A stretch of DNA of 64,000 nt. Origin: Streptomyces griseoincarnatus. GTDB taxonomy: Bacteria; Actinomycetota; Actinomycetes; Streptomycetales; Streptomycetaceae. Numbering within the stretch: position 1 is the stretch's first letter; every line of letters begins with the position of its first letter. The stretch is taken from contig BMTH01000001.1 in NCBI GenBank assembly GCA_014649575.1, positions 372,001 through 436,000 of the forward strand, read 5' to 3'. The position numbers and the translations under genes were made by a program. Shown one piece after another: positions 41,719-51,273 of the stretch. The notes under the pieces are model-generated. The model was not told where the DNA came from and made no database searches. It saw only the letters and a program-made list of their open reading frames with translations.

Positions 41719-42444
41719 CTACAGGCGGCGGGCCACGAACACGAACTCCCGGCCGGGGCGGTCGGGTGCGTCCCGTACGTCCTCCAGCGCGTAGCCGTGG
41801 TCCACGAGGTCCGTCCCGACCTCCTCCCGCTCCCGGAACCGCAGGGTCGAGTCCGAGGTCAGCACCTCACCGTCCGACGCGAACACGTACGTCGTGCGAA
41901 AGGAGACCAACGGGCCGTCCACGGAGGTCACTTCGTGCCAGCTCTCCACCCCGCCGGCGCCGGGCACGTCGGCGCGGACGTACGACTGCTCACGGGTCCA
42001 GGACTCCCAGGCGCGCCGGGCCGGGTCGCGGGTCTCGAAGACCAGGCGGCCGCCGGGGCGCAGGGCCGCGTGGGCGCCGCGCAGGGTGGCGTGCCAGGCG
42101 CCGGGGTCCGCGATCGCCTGGGCGACGTTCGCGGTCATGGTGGCCAGGTCGGCCGTGAGCGGCGGCAGGTCCGTCGCGTCGCCCTCGATCCAGCGGACGC
42201 GCCCGGCGCCCGGCTTGGCGCGGGCCACGTCGAGGGAGGCGCCGGCCGGGTCGACCCCCACGACGTCGATCCCCTCGTCCGCGAGGAGCAGCGCGAACAC
42301 ACCCGTGCCGCAGCCGATGTCCAGCACCCGGCGGGCGCCGAACTCCCGCGCCATGCGCAGATAGGCGTCGAGGTCGCTCCGGTCGGGGTCGAGCGGGTCG
42401 TGGAGGGCGGCGAGACGAGGGTGAACGAAGCAGGCGTCAGTCAC
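41719..42444 (-). CDS. Class I SAM-dependent methyltransferase
   Basis: 241 residues from GTG 42444, which overlaps the end of the upstream aminotransferase gene by 8 bp. Motif I is [15 protein letters not shown], motif II VGVDPAG, motif III about GDATDLPP, and the [15 protein letters not shown] segment marks post-motif III. It is of the broad Methyltransf_25 type; the substrate (small molecule, lipid or protein) cannot be told. Coupled expression with a MalY/PatB-type enzyme does not suggest an obvious shared pathway. Confidence 0.88.
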   Translation of the reverse strand: MTDACFVHPRLAALHDPLDPDRSDLDAYLRMAREFGARRVLDIGCGTGVFALLLADEGIDVVGVDPAGASLDVARAKPGAGRVRWIEGDATDLPPLTADLATMTANVAQAIADPGAWHATLRGAHAALRPGGRLVFETRDPARRAWESWTREQSYVRADVPGAGGVESWHEVTSVDGPLVSFRTTYVFASDGEVLTSDSTLRFREREEVGTDLVDHGYALEDVRDAPDRPGREFVFVARRL

Positions 42445-43636
42445 GGGCGCGGCCCGCCGCGCGCACGGCGGCCGCCATCCGCCGCACCGCCTCCGTGAGC
42501 ACCTCGGGCGAGGTGGCGATGTTGAGCCGGGCGTGGCCCGCGCCGCCCGTGCCGAAGGGCGGACCGCCGGTGAGCGCCACCCGGCCGTGCGCGAGGAACG
42601 CCTCGGCGGGGTCGTCGCCCAGGCCGAGGCCCCGGCAGTCCAGCCAGGCGAGGTAGGTGGCGTCGCCCGGGCGGTACCGGACCGCGGGCAGCTGCTCGGC
42701 GAGGAGGCCGGCCAGCAGCCGGCGGTTGGCGTCGAGGCCGTCGAGCAGGGCGTCCAGCCAGCCGGTGGCGTCACGCAGGGCGGCGGTGTGGGCGAGGATG
42801 CCGACGTGGCTCGGGCCGTGGCCGACCACCTCCGGCATCCGGGCCAGGTCGTCGCCCGCGCCGGGCCCCGCGATCGCGAGGGCCGCCTTGAGGCCGGCCA
42901 GGTTCCACGCCTTCGACGCCGACATCAGCGACAGCCCGCGCTCGGCGCCGGGCACGCTCAGGTACGGCACGAAGCGCGCGCCGCCGAACACCAGGGGCGC
43001 GTGGATCTCGTCGGCGACGACCCGGACACCGTGCCGCTCGGCGAGCGCGGCCACCGCGGTCAGCTCCTCGGCGGTGTGCACGGTGCCGGTGGGGTTGTGC
43101 GGGCTGCACAGCAGGTACGCTGCCCGGCCGCCGCCCTCGGTCGCCCCGCGGAAGGCACGCTCCAGGACGTCCAGGTCGAGCCGCCCGTCGTCGCCGAGCG
43201 GCGCCTCGACGATCCGGCGGTCCGCGTGCCGCGCGAAGTCGTAGAAGGGCGGGTAGACCGGCGGGTTCACCACGACGGGGTCGCCGGGGCCGGTGACCAG
43301 CCGGAGCATCTCGACCACGCCCAACATCACGTCCGGCACGATCGCGGCGCGCTCCACGGCGAGGCCGGGCCAGTTCCACCGCTTGTCGGCGAAGGCGGCC
43401 AGCGCCTCGGCGTAGGCGGTCCCGGCGGGATACCCGGTGTCGCCGGACTCCATCGCCTCGGTGACCGTCCGCACGACCGGCCCGGGCGGTGTCACGTCCA
43501 TCTCGGCCACCCACACGGGGAGGACGTCCTCGGCGTAGGTCCGCCACTTCATGCTGGTGCGGCGGCGCAGCTGATCCAGGGAAAGGGCCTTCAGGGGATT
43601 CGGTTCACCGGACGTGTCGTGCGGGATCCTGGTCAT
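42437..43636 (-). CDS. PLP-dependent aminotransferase/cystathionine beta-lyase (MalY/PatB-like)
   Basis: 399 residues, fold type I. N-terminal segment [20 protein letters not shown] and [10 protein letters not shown] are typical of MalY/PatB C-S lyases. The PLP Lys lies in [15 protein letters not shown]; the segments CSPHNPTGT and [11 protein letters not shown] also bind the cofactor. Likely reaction: cleavage of cystathionine or related C-S bonds. ATG 43636 has no SD, but TATCGT is 7 nt upstream, so it may be leaderless. Its start is only 24 bp from the start of the divergent DUF3800-like gene. Confidence 0.92.
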   Translation of the reverse strand: MTRIPHDTSGEPNPLKALSLDQLRRRTSMKWRTYAEDVLPVWVAEMDVTPPGPVVRTVTEAMESGDTGYPAGTAYAEALAAFADKRWNWPGLAVERAAIVPDVMLGVVEMLRLVTGPGDPVVVNPPVYPPFYDFARHADRRIVEAPLGDDGRLDLDVLERAFRGATEGGGRAAYLLCSPHNPTGTVHTAEELTAVAALAERHGVRVVADEIHAPLVFGGARFVPYLSVPGAERGLSLMSASKAWNLAGLKAALAIAGPGAGDDLARMPEVVGHGPSHVGILAHTAALRDATGWLDALLDGLDANRRLLAGLLAEQLPAVRYRPGDATYLAWLDCRGLGLGDDPAEAFLAHGRVALTGGPPFGTGGAGHARLNIATSPEVLTEAVRRMAAAVRAAGRARD

Positions 43637-43660
43637 GAAGCACACGATAGGGGGCGTGGT

Positions 43661-44689
43661 GTGGACCCACATCAGGATTCCGGGGCGCCGCCCGGCGACG
43701 GCGGCGCGGCGGTACGGGAGATCGCCTGCGACGAGTCGGGGTCGGACGGCGAGAACCTGACCGGCGGGAACACCGACGTGTTCGCGCACGCCGGTGTCCA
43801 GGTCCCCGTCGCGGACGCGGCCCGGGCCCTGCGGGAGATCCGTGACCGGATCCGCTCCCCGGCCACCGAGTACAAGGCGACCCATCTGCTGCGGGAGAAG
43901 CACCGGACGGTGCTGGAGTGGTTCCTCGCGCCGGGCGGGCCGGTCCACGGCGCGGCGCGGGTGCACCTCACCGAGAAGTCCTTCTTCGTGCTGGACCGGC
44001 TGGCCGGTGTTCTGCTCGACGACCGGGGCGCGGCGGCGGAGCTGTACCGCACGGTAGGGGAGGCGCTGGGCGCGGAGGACGGGCAGCGGTTCCTGTCCGT
44101 GGCGAACCGGCTGCTGCGCACCCGCAACGGGGCGGAGCCGGGGTCCTCGGTGCCGCTGTTCTTCGAGACCCTGGACGGGCTGCGCCGGGCCTGCGCGGGT
44201 ACGGACGCGGGTTCGGCGCTGGGGCGGCTGGCGGCGGGACGCGGGCGGGCGGAGGCCTACCGGGCGGGGCTCCTGGACGGCCCGGCGGTGCGGATCCCCG
44301 TCCTCAACCCGCTGCTCCCGGCGATCGTCGCCACGGCCGCGTACTGGAGCGGACCTGAACGCCGGCCGGTGCGGCTGGTGCACGACCGGCAGAACCTGCT
44401 GACGCCCGGGCGGATCGCGTGGATCGAGGAGACCGCCCGGCGGTCCGGCGTCGCCCTGACGGAGCTGCGGCTGGTGGTCGCGCGGGACGACCCGCGGGTG
44501 CAGCTGGCGGACTTCCTCGCCGGGATCGCCCGCAAGGCGGCCGGCGACGCGCTGCGCGGCGACGGCGACCCGGGGCTCGTCGCACTGCTGCGTCCCTATG
44601 TCGACCCGGCATCCCTGTGGGGCGACGGGGGCACGGCGGACGCGCTCGGCCTGTCCGCGCCCAACTCCTCGGTGCGCGCGCGGAACTGA
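43661..44689 (+). CDS. DUF3800-like protein
   Basis: 342 residues from GTG 43661 (AGGGGG upstream). The N-terminal [13 protein letters not shown] is the DESG motif of DUF3800, an RNase H-like family often found in mobile or defence contexts; later [18 protein letters not shown] matches its second conserved region (QLAD). In between is a helical region ([20 protein letters not shown] onward). The putative metal ligands would be the Asp/Glu of DESG and the Asp of QLAD. Biochemical role unknown. It is divergent from the MalY-like gene with a 24-bp gap between start codons. Confidence 0.75.
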   Translation: MDPHQDSGAPPGDGGAAVREIACDESGSDGENLTGGNTDVFAHAGVQVPVADAARALREIRDRIRSPATEYKATHLLREKHRTVLEWFLAPGGPVHGAARVHLTEKSFFVLDRLAGVLLDDRGAAAELYRTVGEALGAEDGQRFLSVANRLLRTRNGAEPGSSVPLFFETLDGLRRACAGTDAGSALGRLAAGRGRAEAYRAGLLDGPAVRIPVLNPLLPAIVATAAYWSGPERRPVRLVHDRQNLLTPGRIAWIEETARRSGVALTELRLVVARDDPRVQLADFLAGIARKAAGDALRGDGDPGLVALLRPYVDPASLWGDGGTADALGLSAPNSSVRARN

Positions 44690-44812
44690 GGCGGACATCG
44701 CCTCGCCCGTGCTGAACACGACGGGCTCCGCAGCCGTATGGACGAGGGGCGCTCTGCTCGAGGGAGGCCCCCGCGGTGCGCGCACCGCGCTGTCGAGGTT
44801 CTGGAGCCATGC

Positions 44813-46192
44813 ATGAGGCACGCACGACGACGGGTGGTCCGGCGAGTGACACGGCTGGCGGCTGTCGGCGGACTCCTGCTGGGGGGCACGATGGTCACGC
44901 ACGCCGTGGCGAGTGAGCCCGGCACACCCGACGCCGTCCCGTTCTCCACCGCCTCCCCCGCGGACGCGCACACGTCCGGTCCGGGCGCAGACGTGGTCCG
45001 GCGGCTCGGCACGTCCCGTACGGCGGGCAGCTGGGTCGGCGAGGACGGCAGGACGGTCGTCGCCGTCACCGACGAGGAGGCGGCGGCCGAGGTGCGGGCG
45101 ACGGGCGCCGAGCCGCGGATGGTGCGGCACAGCATGGACGACTTCGACTCCGCGACGCGGACGCTGAGTTCGGCGCCGCGGGTGCCCGGCACGGCCTGGA
45201 TGAAGGACTACCGGTCGAACCAGGTCGTGGTGCGCGGCGACAGCACGGTGTCCGAGGACGACTGGTCGTCGCTCACCGAAGTGGCCGACGGCATCGGCGA
45301 CTTCGTCACCATGGAGCGGGTCGGGGGCACCTTCACCACCCGCCTGGCCGGCGGGCTGCCCGTGCTGTCGACGGCGGGCCGTTGCTCGGCCGGCTTCAAC
45401 GTCACCGACGGGCGGCGGGAGTTCATCCTCACCGCCGGGCACTGCGGGCCGCAGGGGTCGGTGTGGTTCTCCGACGACGGGGGCCGGAAGAAGGTCGGCA
45501 CCACGGTCGGCGGCAGCTTCCCCGGCGACGACTACTCGCTGATCGCGTACGAGGGCGGCAAGGCCGGCGAGAACGCCGGGGTGGTCGCGGTGGGCGGCGG
45601 CAAGGGCGTGCGGATCACCGGGGTGGCCGATCCGACGGTGGGGCAGCGGATCTTCCGCAGCGGCAGCACCAGCGGGCTGCGCGACGGGGAGGTGACCGCG
45701 CTCGACGTGACGGTCAACTACCCGGAGGGCACGGTCGGCGGGCTGATCGAGTCGGACGTGTGCGCGGAGCCCGGGGACAGCGGCGGGCCGATGTTCTCCG
45801 AGGGGGTCGCGCTCGGCGTCACCTCCGGCGGCAGCGGCGACTGCCGCTCGGGCGGCATCACGTACTTCCAGCCGTTGACGAAGGCGCTGGCGGACCTGGA
45901 CCTGAAGCTGATCGTGGCGCCCGGGGCGGACGGCGGGAGCCCCTCCCCCGAGCCGTCGCAGGCGCAGGGCGTGGCGGCGCCGGACGCGGCCACACCGGGG
46001 TCGTCGACGTCGGTGCGGGGCATCCTGCCGGACCCGTCGACGCTGGTGTCGCGGCTGGCCGACCCGCGGAACGTGGGTCCGGGGCTGCTGGTGATGGGCG
46101 GGAGTCTGGTGGCGCTGGTGGCGTCACGGTGGATCAGGGCCGAACAGGACCGCAAGGCCTACCGAAGGCAGTACTCGGAGATGTGGGGGTGA
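44813..46192 (+). CDS. Membrane-tethered streptogrisin-like S1 serine protease
   Basis: 459 residues from ATG 44813 (GGAG upstream). N-terminal signal helix (about 12-34), a pro-region (about 35-185), and a chymotrypsin-fold domain with catalytic His210 ([10 protein letters not shown]), Asp240 ([12 protein letters not shown]) and Ser323 ([12 protein letters not shown]). The disulfide pairs C191-C211 and C317-C344 fit the streptogrisin pattern. After a Ser/Pro/Ala-rich linker comes a membrane helix (about 422-440) and a short charged tail ([19 protein letters not shown]). Secreted streptogrisins lack this anchor, so the protease should stay on the membrane surface. Confidence 0.92.
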   Translation: MRHARRRVVRRVTRLAAVGGLLLGGTMVTHAVASEPGTPDAVPFSTASPADAHTSGPGADVVRRLGTSRTAGSWVGEDGRTVVAVTDEEAAAEVRATGAEPRMVRHSMDDFDSATRTLSSAPRVPGTAWMKDYRSNQVVVRGDSTVSEDDWSSLTEVADGIGDFVTMERVGGTFTTRLAGGLPVLSTAGRCSAGFNVTDGRREFILTAGHCGPQGSVWFSDDGGRKKVGTTVGGSFPGDDYSLIAYEGGKAGENAGVVAVGGGKGVRITGVADPTVGQRIFRSGSTSGLRDGEVTALDVTVNYPEGTVGGLIESDVCAEPGDSGGPMFSEGVALGVTSGGSGDCRSGGITYFQPLTKALADLDLKLIVAPGADGGSPSPEPSQAQGVAAPDAATPGSSTSVRGILPDPSTLVSRLADPRNVGPGLLVMGGSLVALVASRWIRAEQDRKAYRRQYSEMWG

Positions 46193-46200
46193 GACGGGAA

Positions 46201-46226
46201 GGGCACCCGTGCGGTCACGGGTGCCC
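46201..46226. terminator. Bidirectional hairpin terminator
   Basis: 11-bp perfect stem (46201-46211 with 46216-46226), 4-nt loop, between the convergent protease gene and the 46250 gene. Confidence 0.75.
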
Positions 46227-46249
46227 GATCGTGATGCCGAGGCCGGCCG

Positions 46250-46426
46250 TCAGGCCGCCTCCGCGGCCTCCTGCGGGAGGGCCGTGGCCCACTCCTGGAC
46301 CAGGCGCTGGTACTCCTCGCGCTGTTCGACGCTGAGTGTCCCGCCCGACCGGAGCCACAGGGCCCGGATCTCCTCGTTGACCTCGGCAGCCGATCGCTCG
46401 GAGGAGGGTTCAACAGTGGTGGACAT
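46250..46426 (-). CDS. Small hypothetical protein (58 aa)
   Basis: 58 residues from ATG 46426. There is no SD, but TATGCT lies 7 nt upstream (46434-46439), pointing to a leaderless start; an ATG at 46438 is less likely. Mostly helical: SAAEVNEEIRALWLRSGGTL then SVEQREEYQRLVQEWATAL. I recognise no family. The gene is convergent with the protease gene across a hairpin. Confidence 0.7.
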   Translation of the reverse strand: MSTTVEPSSERSAAEVNEEIRALWLRSGGTLSVEQREEYQRLVQEWATALPQEAAEAA

Positions 46427-46559
46427 ACCGTGAAGCATACGTCCCCCGAGGTGAAGACGCTGTGAGTAATCGCACGCCGATCGGGCAATTCGGACGTGTC
46501 ACTGATCACGTCCATCTGCCCTCCAAGGTGGGCGAGTTCACACCCTCGGACATGCGGGG

Positions 46560-46582
46560 GCGCCCGGCCCGGAGACCGGGCG
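46560..46582 (-). terminator. Hairpin terminator of the L,D-transpeptidase gene
   Basis: 7-bp stem (46561-46567 with 46576-46582), 10 bp downstream of the stop at 46593; the flanks are G/C-rich and may extend it. Confidence 0.55.
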
Positions 46583-46592
46583 CCGGGGGTCC

Positions 46593-47288
46593 TCAGGTGC
46601 CCGGCTTGCGGCCGTACACGTAGACGTCGTCACCCTTCTTCAGCAGCGACCAGTACTTCTTGGCGGCGGTGCCGGTCATGTTGACGCAACCGTGGGAACC
46701 GGGCGGGTTCCACATGCTGACGCCGACCGAGTGGAACGCCTGGCCGCCGTCGAAGAACTGGCTGTACGGCATCGGCACGTCGTAGATGGTCGAGACGTGG
46801 TTCTTGTTCCGCCAGTAGACCTTCTTGAGGCCGGTGCGGGTCTCGTAGCCGTTGCGTCCGGTGCGCACGGGGACCGGACCGTAGACGAGCTTCTTGCCGT
46901 CCTGGATCCAGCTCAGCTGGAGGGTGAGGTCGACACAGGCGATGCGCCCCTTGTTGGTGGGGCATTTGCCCGCCTTGTTCGGGTTCTTCCCGACGGCCTT
47001 CTGCTTGTTCATCAGGTTCATCACGCCCCAGGTCACGGGGCCGGCGTACCCGATGTTGGGCCTGATGCCGTGCTTGGTCTGGAAGGCCCGGATGGCCTTG
47101 CAGTCGGCGGCGGACTGCTTGCCGTCGACCGGGCGGCCGAGGAACTTCTCGACCTTCTTCTGGTACGGCCCCGCCGACGTGGTGCAACTGGCGGCCTGGG
47201 CCGGCGTCGCACCGATCGCGAGTGTGAGCGGAGCCACCAGAGCGGTGACCCCCAGGGCGACGACACCCCGTCTTCTCAAGTCCCCCAT
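46593..47288 (-). CDS. Secreted L,D-transpeptidase with peptidoglycan-binding domain
   Basis: 231 residues. Signal peptide (about 1-32, ending TPAQA-AS). A PG_binding_1-like domain (about 40-95: PYQKKVEKFLGRPVDGKQSA) precedes a YkuD catalytic domain with His186 and the SHGC motif (Ser198-His199-Gly200-Cys201, in NPPGSHGCVNM), Cys201 being the nucleophile. It forms 3-3 cross-links in peptidoglycan or attaches proteins to it. The gene is alone on the minus strand with its own terminator. Basic residues (Lys-rich) are more common than in neighbouring genes. Confidence 0.93.
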   Translation of the reverse strand: MGDLRRRGVVALGVTALVAPLTLAIGATPAQAASCTTSAGPYQKKVEKFLGRPVDGKQSAADCKAIRAFQTKHGIRPNIGYAGPVTWGVMNLMNKQKAVGKNPNKAGKCPTNKGRIACVDLTLQLSWIQDGKKLVYGPVPVRTGRNGYETRTGLKKVYWRNKNHVSTIYDVPMPYSQFFDGGQAFHSVGVSMWNPPGSHGCVNMTGTAAKKYWSLLKKGDDVYVYGRKPGT

Positions 47289-47455
47289 GGTCCGTTATGC
47301 CTCTCCCGCGGGAACGTGCGCTGGACCGCGCACTCTGCCAGGTAGACGGCGAACGGGGGAAATCGGTTGTACGCGCGACCGGACCGTTATGTCCGTCACG
47401 GCGGGCGCTTCGGTATGAGTCGTGTCACGCGGAACCACACCGGGCGCGGGGACGG

Positions 47456-48253
47456 TCACCGCCCGGTGTGGTCCACGGCCCGGTGGAAGCCGTGGTTGAC
47501 GGCCGTGATGCCGCCGTCGACGGTCAGGGTGGTGCCGGTGATCCAGGCCGCGTCACGGGAGGCGAGGAAGGTCACGGCCGCCGCGATGTCCTCCGGCTCG
47601 CCGATCCGGCGCAGCGGGTAGACCTGGGAGACCGCCGCCAGGTCGTCGTCCCGGCCGTCCCAGGCGCGGGTGCGGACCGTGCCCGGCGCGACGAGATTGA
47701 CCCGGACGCCCCGGGGCCCCGCGTGCCCGGCGAGGGTGCGGGTGAGGGAGATCAGGCCGGCCTTGGCGGCGCTGTAGGCGTGGTTGCCGAAGTCCTGCAG
47801 CCCGTTGACCGAGCCGACGGTGACGATCGCGCCCCGTCCGGACGCCTCCAGGTGCGGCAGGGCGGCGCGGCAGCAGCGGTAGGCGCCGGTGAGGGTGACG
47901 TCCAGGTCCGCCGCCCACTCCTCCTCGGGCTCGTCCTCGAAGCGGGGCGCGTCGGGGGTGCAGTGCGCCGCGTTGTTCACCAGGACGTCCAGCGAGCCGA
48001 AGGCGCGGACGGCGTGGGCCACCGCCGCCCCGACGGACGCCTGGTCCCCCACGTCGCAGGCGACGGCCTCCACCGTGAGTCCGCGGTCGCGGAGCGCAGC
48101 CGCCGTGCGCTCCCCCGCCTCCGGGTCGGCGTCGGCGACCAGGACGCGCGCGCCCTCGTCGGCGAACCGTGTCGCGGTGGCGGCGCCGATGCCGCGCGCC
48201 GCCCCGGTGATGAGAACCCCGTATCCCGCGAAGCGCCCTGTGTCCGTCGTCAT
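47456..48253 (-). CDS. SDR-family oxidoreductase
   Basis: 265 residues, classical short-chain dehydrogenase: cofactor motif ITGAARGIGAATA, NNAAH, catalytic Ser (VGSVNG) and Tyr-x-x-x-Lys (YSAAKAGL), and the C-terminal ITGTTLTVDGG. Acidic Asp after beta-2 (VADADPEA) favours NAD(H). Substrate unknown. The ATG has no SD; TACCGT lies 6 nt upstream (48260-48265), so it is likely leaderless. It is followed on the same strand by nothing within 160 bp. Confidence 0.92.
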   Translation of the reverse strand: MTTDTGRFAGYGVLITGAARGIGAATATRFADEGARVLVADADPEAGERTAAALRDRGLTVEAVACDVGDQASVGAAVAHAVRAFGSLDVLVNNAAHCTPDAPRFEDEPEEEWAADLDVTLTGAYRCCRAALPHLEASGRGAIVTVGSVNGLQDFGNHAYSAAKAGLISLTRTLAGHAGPRGVRVNLVAPGTVRTRAWDGRDDDLAAVSQVYPLRRIGEPEDIAAAVTFLASRDAAWITGTTLTVDGGITAVNHGFHRAVDHTGR

Positions 48254-48313
48254 GGGGCGACGGTAGCGGCTCGGACGATCACCGCGCCCGGCTTTTCCCC
48301 GGCGTCCGGAGGG

Positions 48314-49228
48314 TCAGCGGTAGCCGGTGACGTCGGCCGGGCGGCCCGCGTCCTGCACCTCGACCAGATAGCGCCAGGAGTCGGGGCGGCTGCCGTCGAG
48401 GTCGGTGAAGCCGTACTCCTGGGCGAGTCCGCCGCTGGACAGGGAGGAGCCGTTGAAGCGGGCCACCTCGGGGTCGCCCGCGAGCGCGGCGACGGCGCGC
48501 CCGACGTAGCGCGGGGTCTCGGAGATGGCGAAGTGCGGCACCTTCTCCAGCGCGTCGCGCCAGTTGTCCTCCCGCACCCCGAAGTGGTCGAGCATGATCT
48601 CCGAGCGCATCCAGCCCGGGGTGAGGGCGACGGCGGTCGCGCCGCGCGGGCCGAGTTCGTGGCCGAGGGCGAACGCCATGCGCAGCACCGAGGACTTGGC
48701 GAGGTCGTAGAAGAAGGAGACCCGGTAGTGGTCGCGGTTGTAGTCCGCCGTGCCGTCGGTGACCTCGACGACCAGTCCGCCCGGGTGGCGCAGCAGCAGC
48801 GGCAGGGCGTGGTGGCTGGTGATCGCGTGCGTCTCCACGGCGAGGCGCAGCAGCCGCAGTCCCTTGTCGAGGTCGTGCTCCCAGACGGGCGCGTCCCAGT
48901 CGAAGAGGGTCTCGCCGCCCCAGATGTCGTTGACGAGGACGTCGAGGCGGCCCTGCTCGGCGGCGATCCGGTCGACGAGGGCCTCCACCTGCGCCGGGTC
49001 CAGGTGGTCGGCGGGGACGGCGATGCCGTGGCCGCCCGCCTCGGTGACCAGGTCGGCGGTGTCCTCGATCGTCTCGGGCCGGTCGTACTCGGAGCGGCGG
49101 GCGCGGGTGGAGCGGCCCGTGACGTAGACCGTGGCGCCCGCCGCGCCGAGTTCCACGGCGATGCCCCGTCCCGCTCCCCGGGTCGCCCCGGCCACCAGCG
49201 CGACCTTGTCCCGCAACGGCTGTGTCAT
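48314..49228 (-). CDS. SDR-family oxidoreductase, longer type
   Basis: 304 residues (GGGAGG upstream of ATG 49228). Cofactor motif AGATRGAGRGIAVELG; YVTGRSTR after beta-2 with Arg residues suggests NADP(H). NDIWGG replaces the usual NNAG motif. Active-site segment FFYDLAKSSVLRM contains Tyr-x-x-x-Lys. The C-terminal extension (about 250-304) is longer than in classical SDRs. Substrate unknown. It lies 60 bp upstream of the 47456 gene on the same strand; that later gene has its own promoter signature. Confidence 0.9.
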   Translation of the reverse strand: MTQPLRDKVALVAGATRGAGRGIAVELGAAGATVYVTGRSTRARRSEYDRPETIEDTADLVTEAGGHGIAVPADHLDPAQVEALVDRIAAEQGRLDVLVNDIWGGETLFDWDAPVWEHDLDKGLRLLRLAVETHAITSHHALPLLLRHPGGLVVEVTDGTADYNRDHYRVSFFYDLAKSSVLRMAFALGHELGPRGATAVALTPGWMRSEIMLDHFGVREDNWRDALEKVPHFAISETPRYVGRAVAALAGDPEVARFNGSSLSSGGLAQEYGFTDLDGSRPDSWRYLVEVQDAGRPADVTGYR

Positions 49229-49362
49229 TCACGGCCTCCCGTGCCTCGATCCGTCGTACGACGCCGAGCCTGACGGGTAAGCCGGACATCCTCTGTCGCC
49301 TTTTCCGCGGTTCGGGCCGTGGGATCACCCGGAAGCCGGTACGTCCGGGTGACCCCGTCGCC

Positions 49363-49434
49363 TCAGTGACCGCGGGCGCTTCAGTGGCCGGCCGCACTTC
49401 AGTGGCCGCCTGCAGTTCAGTGGCCGCGGGCGAT
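49363..49434. repeat. 18-bp tandem repeat carrying in-frame stop codons
   Basis: Four units; on the minus strand each contains GGCCACTGA or GGTCACTGA. The TGA codons lie at 49417, 49399, 49381 and 49363, exactly 18 bp apart and all in the frame of the metallo-beta-lactamase gene. The first is its stop. Confidence 0.9.
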
Positions 49435-50046
49435 CCATTCGTCCAGGTGCGGGGCCTCGGCGCCGATGGTGGTCGGGTCGCCGTGGCCGGTGAGCACCTT
49501 CGTCTCCGGGGGCAGGGTGAGCAACCGGTCCCGGATGGAGTCGACGATCGTCGGGAAGTGGGAGAAGGAACGGCCGGTGGCGCCGGGACCGCCCTGGAAG
49601 AGGGTGTCGCCCGTGAACACGGTGCCGAGCCCCGGGTCGTACAGGCAGACCGCGCCCGGTGCGTGGCCCGGGGTGTGCAGCACGGTGAGGTCGGCGCCGC
49701 CGGCCTCGATGACCTGCCCGTCGGCCAGCCAGGCGTCGGGGTCGCGGTCCGGGTGGGTCTGCTTCCACAACTGGAGGTCGTCGGGGTGCAGCCAGATCGT
49801 GGCGCCGGTGCGCTCGGCGAGGGCGGGCGCGGCGTCGATGTGGTCGTTGTGGGCGTGGGTGCACACGATGGCGGTCAGGCGCCGGTCGCCCACCGCCTCG
49901 GCGATGGCGTCGGCGTCGTGGGCGGCGTCGATGACGACGGCCTCGTGGTCGTCGCCGACGATCCACACGTTGTTGTCGACGTCCCAGGTGCCGCCGTCGA
50001 GGCGGAACTGGCCGGAGGTGACGAGCCGTTCGATGCGGGCGGCCAT
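49417..50046 (-). CDS. MBL-fold hydrolase, partner of MscR
   Basis: 209 residues. Metal-binding motif HAHNDH (His64, His66, Asp68, His69), further ligands in LHTPGHAPGAV, FTGDTLFQ and GHGDPTT. Its ATG overlaps the TGA of the mycothiol dehydrogenase gene (TGATG), so the two are translationally coupled. In actinomycetes this partner is thought to hydrolyse the S-formylmycothiol product to formate and mycothiol, as S-formylglutathione hydrolase does in the glutathione pathway. The 3' end is followed by three extra in-frame stops from an 18-bp repeat. Confidence 0.92.
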   Translation of the reverse strand: MAARIERLVTSGQFRLDGGTWDVDNNVWIVGDDHEAVVIDAAHDADAIAEAVGDRRLTAIVCTHAHNDHIDAAPALAERTGATIWLHPDDLQLWKQTHPDRDPDAWLADGQVIEAGGADLTVLHTPGHAPGAVCLYDPGLGTVFTGDTLFQGGPGATGRSFSHFPTIVDSIRDRLLTLPPETKVLTGHGDPTTIGAEAPHLDEWIARGH

Positions 50047-51131
50047 CACAGCACCACCACCGAACGCAGCACGTCGCCGCGGTGCATCCGCTCGAACGCC
50101 TTCTCCACCTCGTCCAGGGCGATGGTCTCCGTGACGAACGCGCCGAGGTCCAGGCGGCCCTGGAGGTGCAGGTCGATCAGCATCGGGAAGTCGCGGGACG
50201 GCAGGCAGTCGCCGTACCAGGAGGACTTGAGGGAGCCGCCGCGGCCGAAGACGTCGAGGAGCGGCAACTCGATCTTCATGTCCGGGGTGGGCACGCCGAC
50301 CAGGACGACCGTACCGGCCAGGTCGCGGGCGTAGAACGCCTGCCGGTAGGTCTCGGGGCGGCCGACGGCCTCGATGACGACGTCGGCGCCGAAGCCTCCG
50401 GTGAGGTCGCGGATCGCCTCGACGGGGTCGGCCGTACGGGAGTTGACCGTGTGGGTGGCGCCCATGGAGCGGGCGGTCTCCAGCTTGCGGTCGTCGATGT
50501 CCACGGCGATGATCTTCGCCGCGCCGGCCAGCCGGGAGCCGGCGATCGCCGCGTCGCCGACGCCGCCGCAGCCGATGACGGCGACCGAGTCGCCGCGGCC
50601 CACGTTGCCGGTGTTGATCGCGGCGCCGATGCCGGCCATCACGCCGCAGCCGAGCAGCCCGGCGGCCTCCGGCGCCACGGCCGGGTCGACCTTGGTGCAC
50701 TGGCCGGCGGCGACCAGGGTCTTCTCCGCGAAGGCGCCGATGCCGAGCGCCGGGGAGAGCTCGGTGCCGTCGGTGAGGGTCATCTTCTGCCGCGCGTTGT
50801 GCGTGTCGAAGCAGTACCAGGGGCGTCCGCGCAGACAGGCGCGGCAGTTGCCGCACACCGCTCGCCAGTTGAGGATCACGAAGTCCCCGGGCGCCACGTC
50901 GGTGACGTCGTCGCCCACCGACTCGACGACGCCCGCCGCCTCGTGGCCGAGGAGGAAGGGGAAGTCGTCGTTGATGCCGCCCTGTTTGTAGTGCAGGTCC
51001 GTGTGGCACACCCCGCAGGCCTGGACGCGTACGACCGCCTCGCCGGGTCCCGGGTCGGGTACGACGACCGTCTCGATCCGTACCGGCTCGTCCTTGCCGG
51101 GCGCGATCACGCCGCGTACTTCCTGCGCCAT
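50046..51131 (-). CDS. mscR: S-(hydroxymethyl)mycothiol dehydrogenase
   Basis: 361 residues from ATG 51131 (GAAGGAG upstream). Class III-like zinc alcohol dehydrogenase: catalytic zinc residues Cys42 (CGVCHTD) and His63 (GHEAAG), structural zinc cysteines 93, 96, 99 and 107 ([15 protein letters not shown]), Rossmann motif [12 protein letters not shown] with NAD-type Asp (VDID). The sequence matches the MscR/AdhE2 group that oxidises the formaldehyde adduct of mycothiol, also reported to reduce nitrosomycothiol. It forms an operon with the MBL hydrolase. Presence of the enzyme supports an actinomycete host. Confidence 0.95.
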   Translation of the reverse strand: MAQEVRGVIAPGKDEPVRIETVVVPDPGPGEAVVRVQACGVCHTDLHYKQGGINDDFPFLLGHEAAGVVESVGDDVTDVAPGDFVILNWRAVCGNCRACLRGRPWYCFDTHNARQKMTLTDGTELSPALGIGAFAEKTLVAAGQCTKVDPAVAPEAAGLLGCGVMAGIGAAINTGNVGRGDSVAVIGCGGVGDAAIAGSRLAGAAKIIAVDIDDRKLETARSMGATHTVNSRTADPVEAIRDLTGGFGADVVIEAVGRPETYRQAFYARDLAGTVVLVGVPTPDMKIELPLLDVFGRGGSLKSSWYGDCLPSRDFPMLIDLHLQGRLDLGAFVTETIALDEVEKAFERMHRGDVLRSVVVL

Positions 51132-51273
51132 GCTGCTGACTCCTTCGTCGGCCGGGTCCGTCTCCCCCGTCGTCCTCGACCCTACGCGGGAATGATCGGC
51201 TCCGCCGCCCACCGTGCGGTGCGTCCGCCCGGGCGACGTAGCCTGAACATCCGTCCGACGCCGAGGGGGGCAA

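Noticed and set aside
42533..43660. Open frame upstream of and in frame with the DUF3800-like gene
   Set aside because: It is antisense to the MalY-like aminotransferase, whose PLP motifs are intact; GTG 43661 has its own SD.
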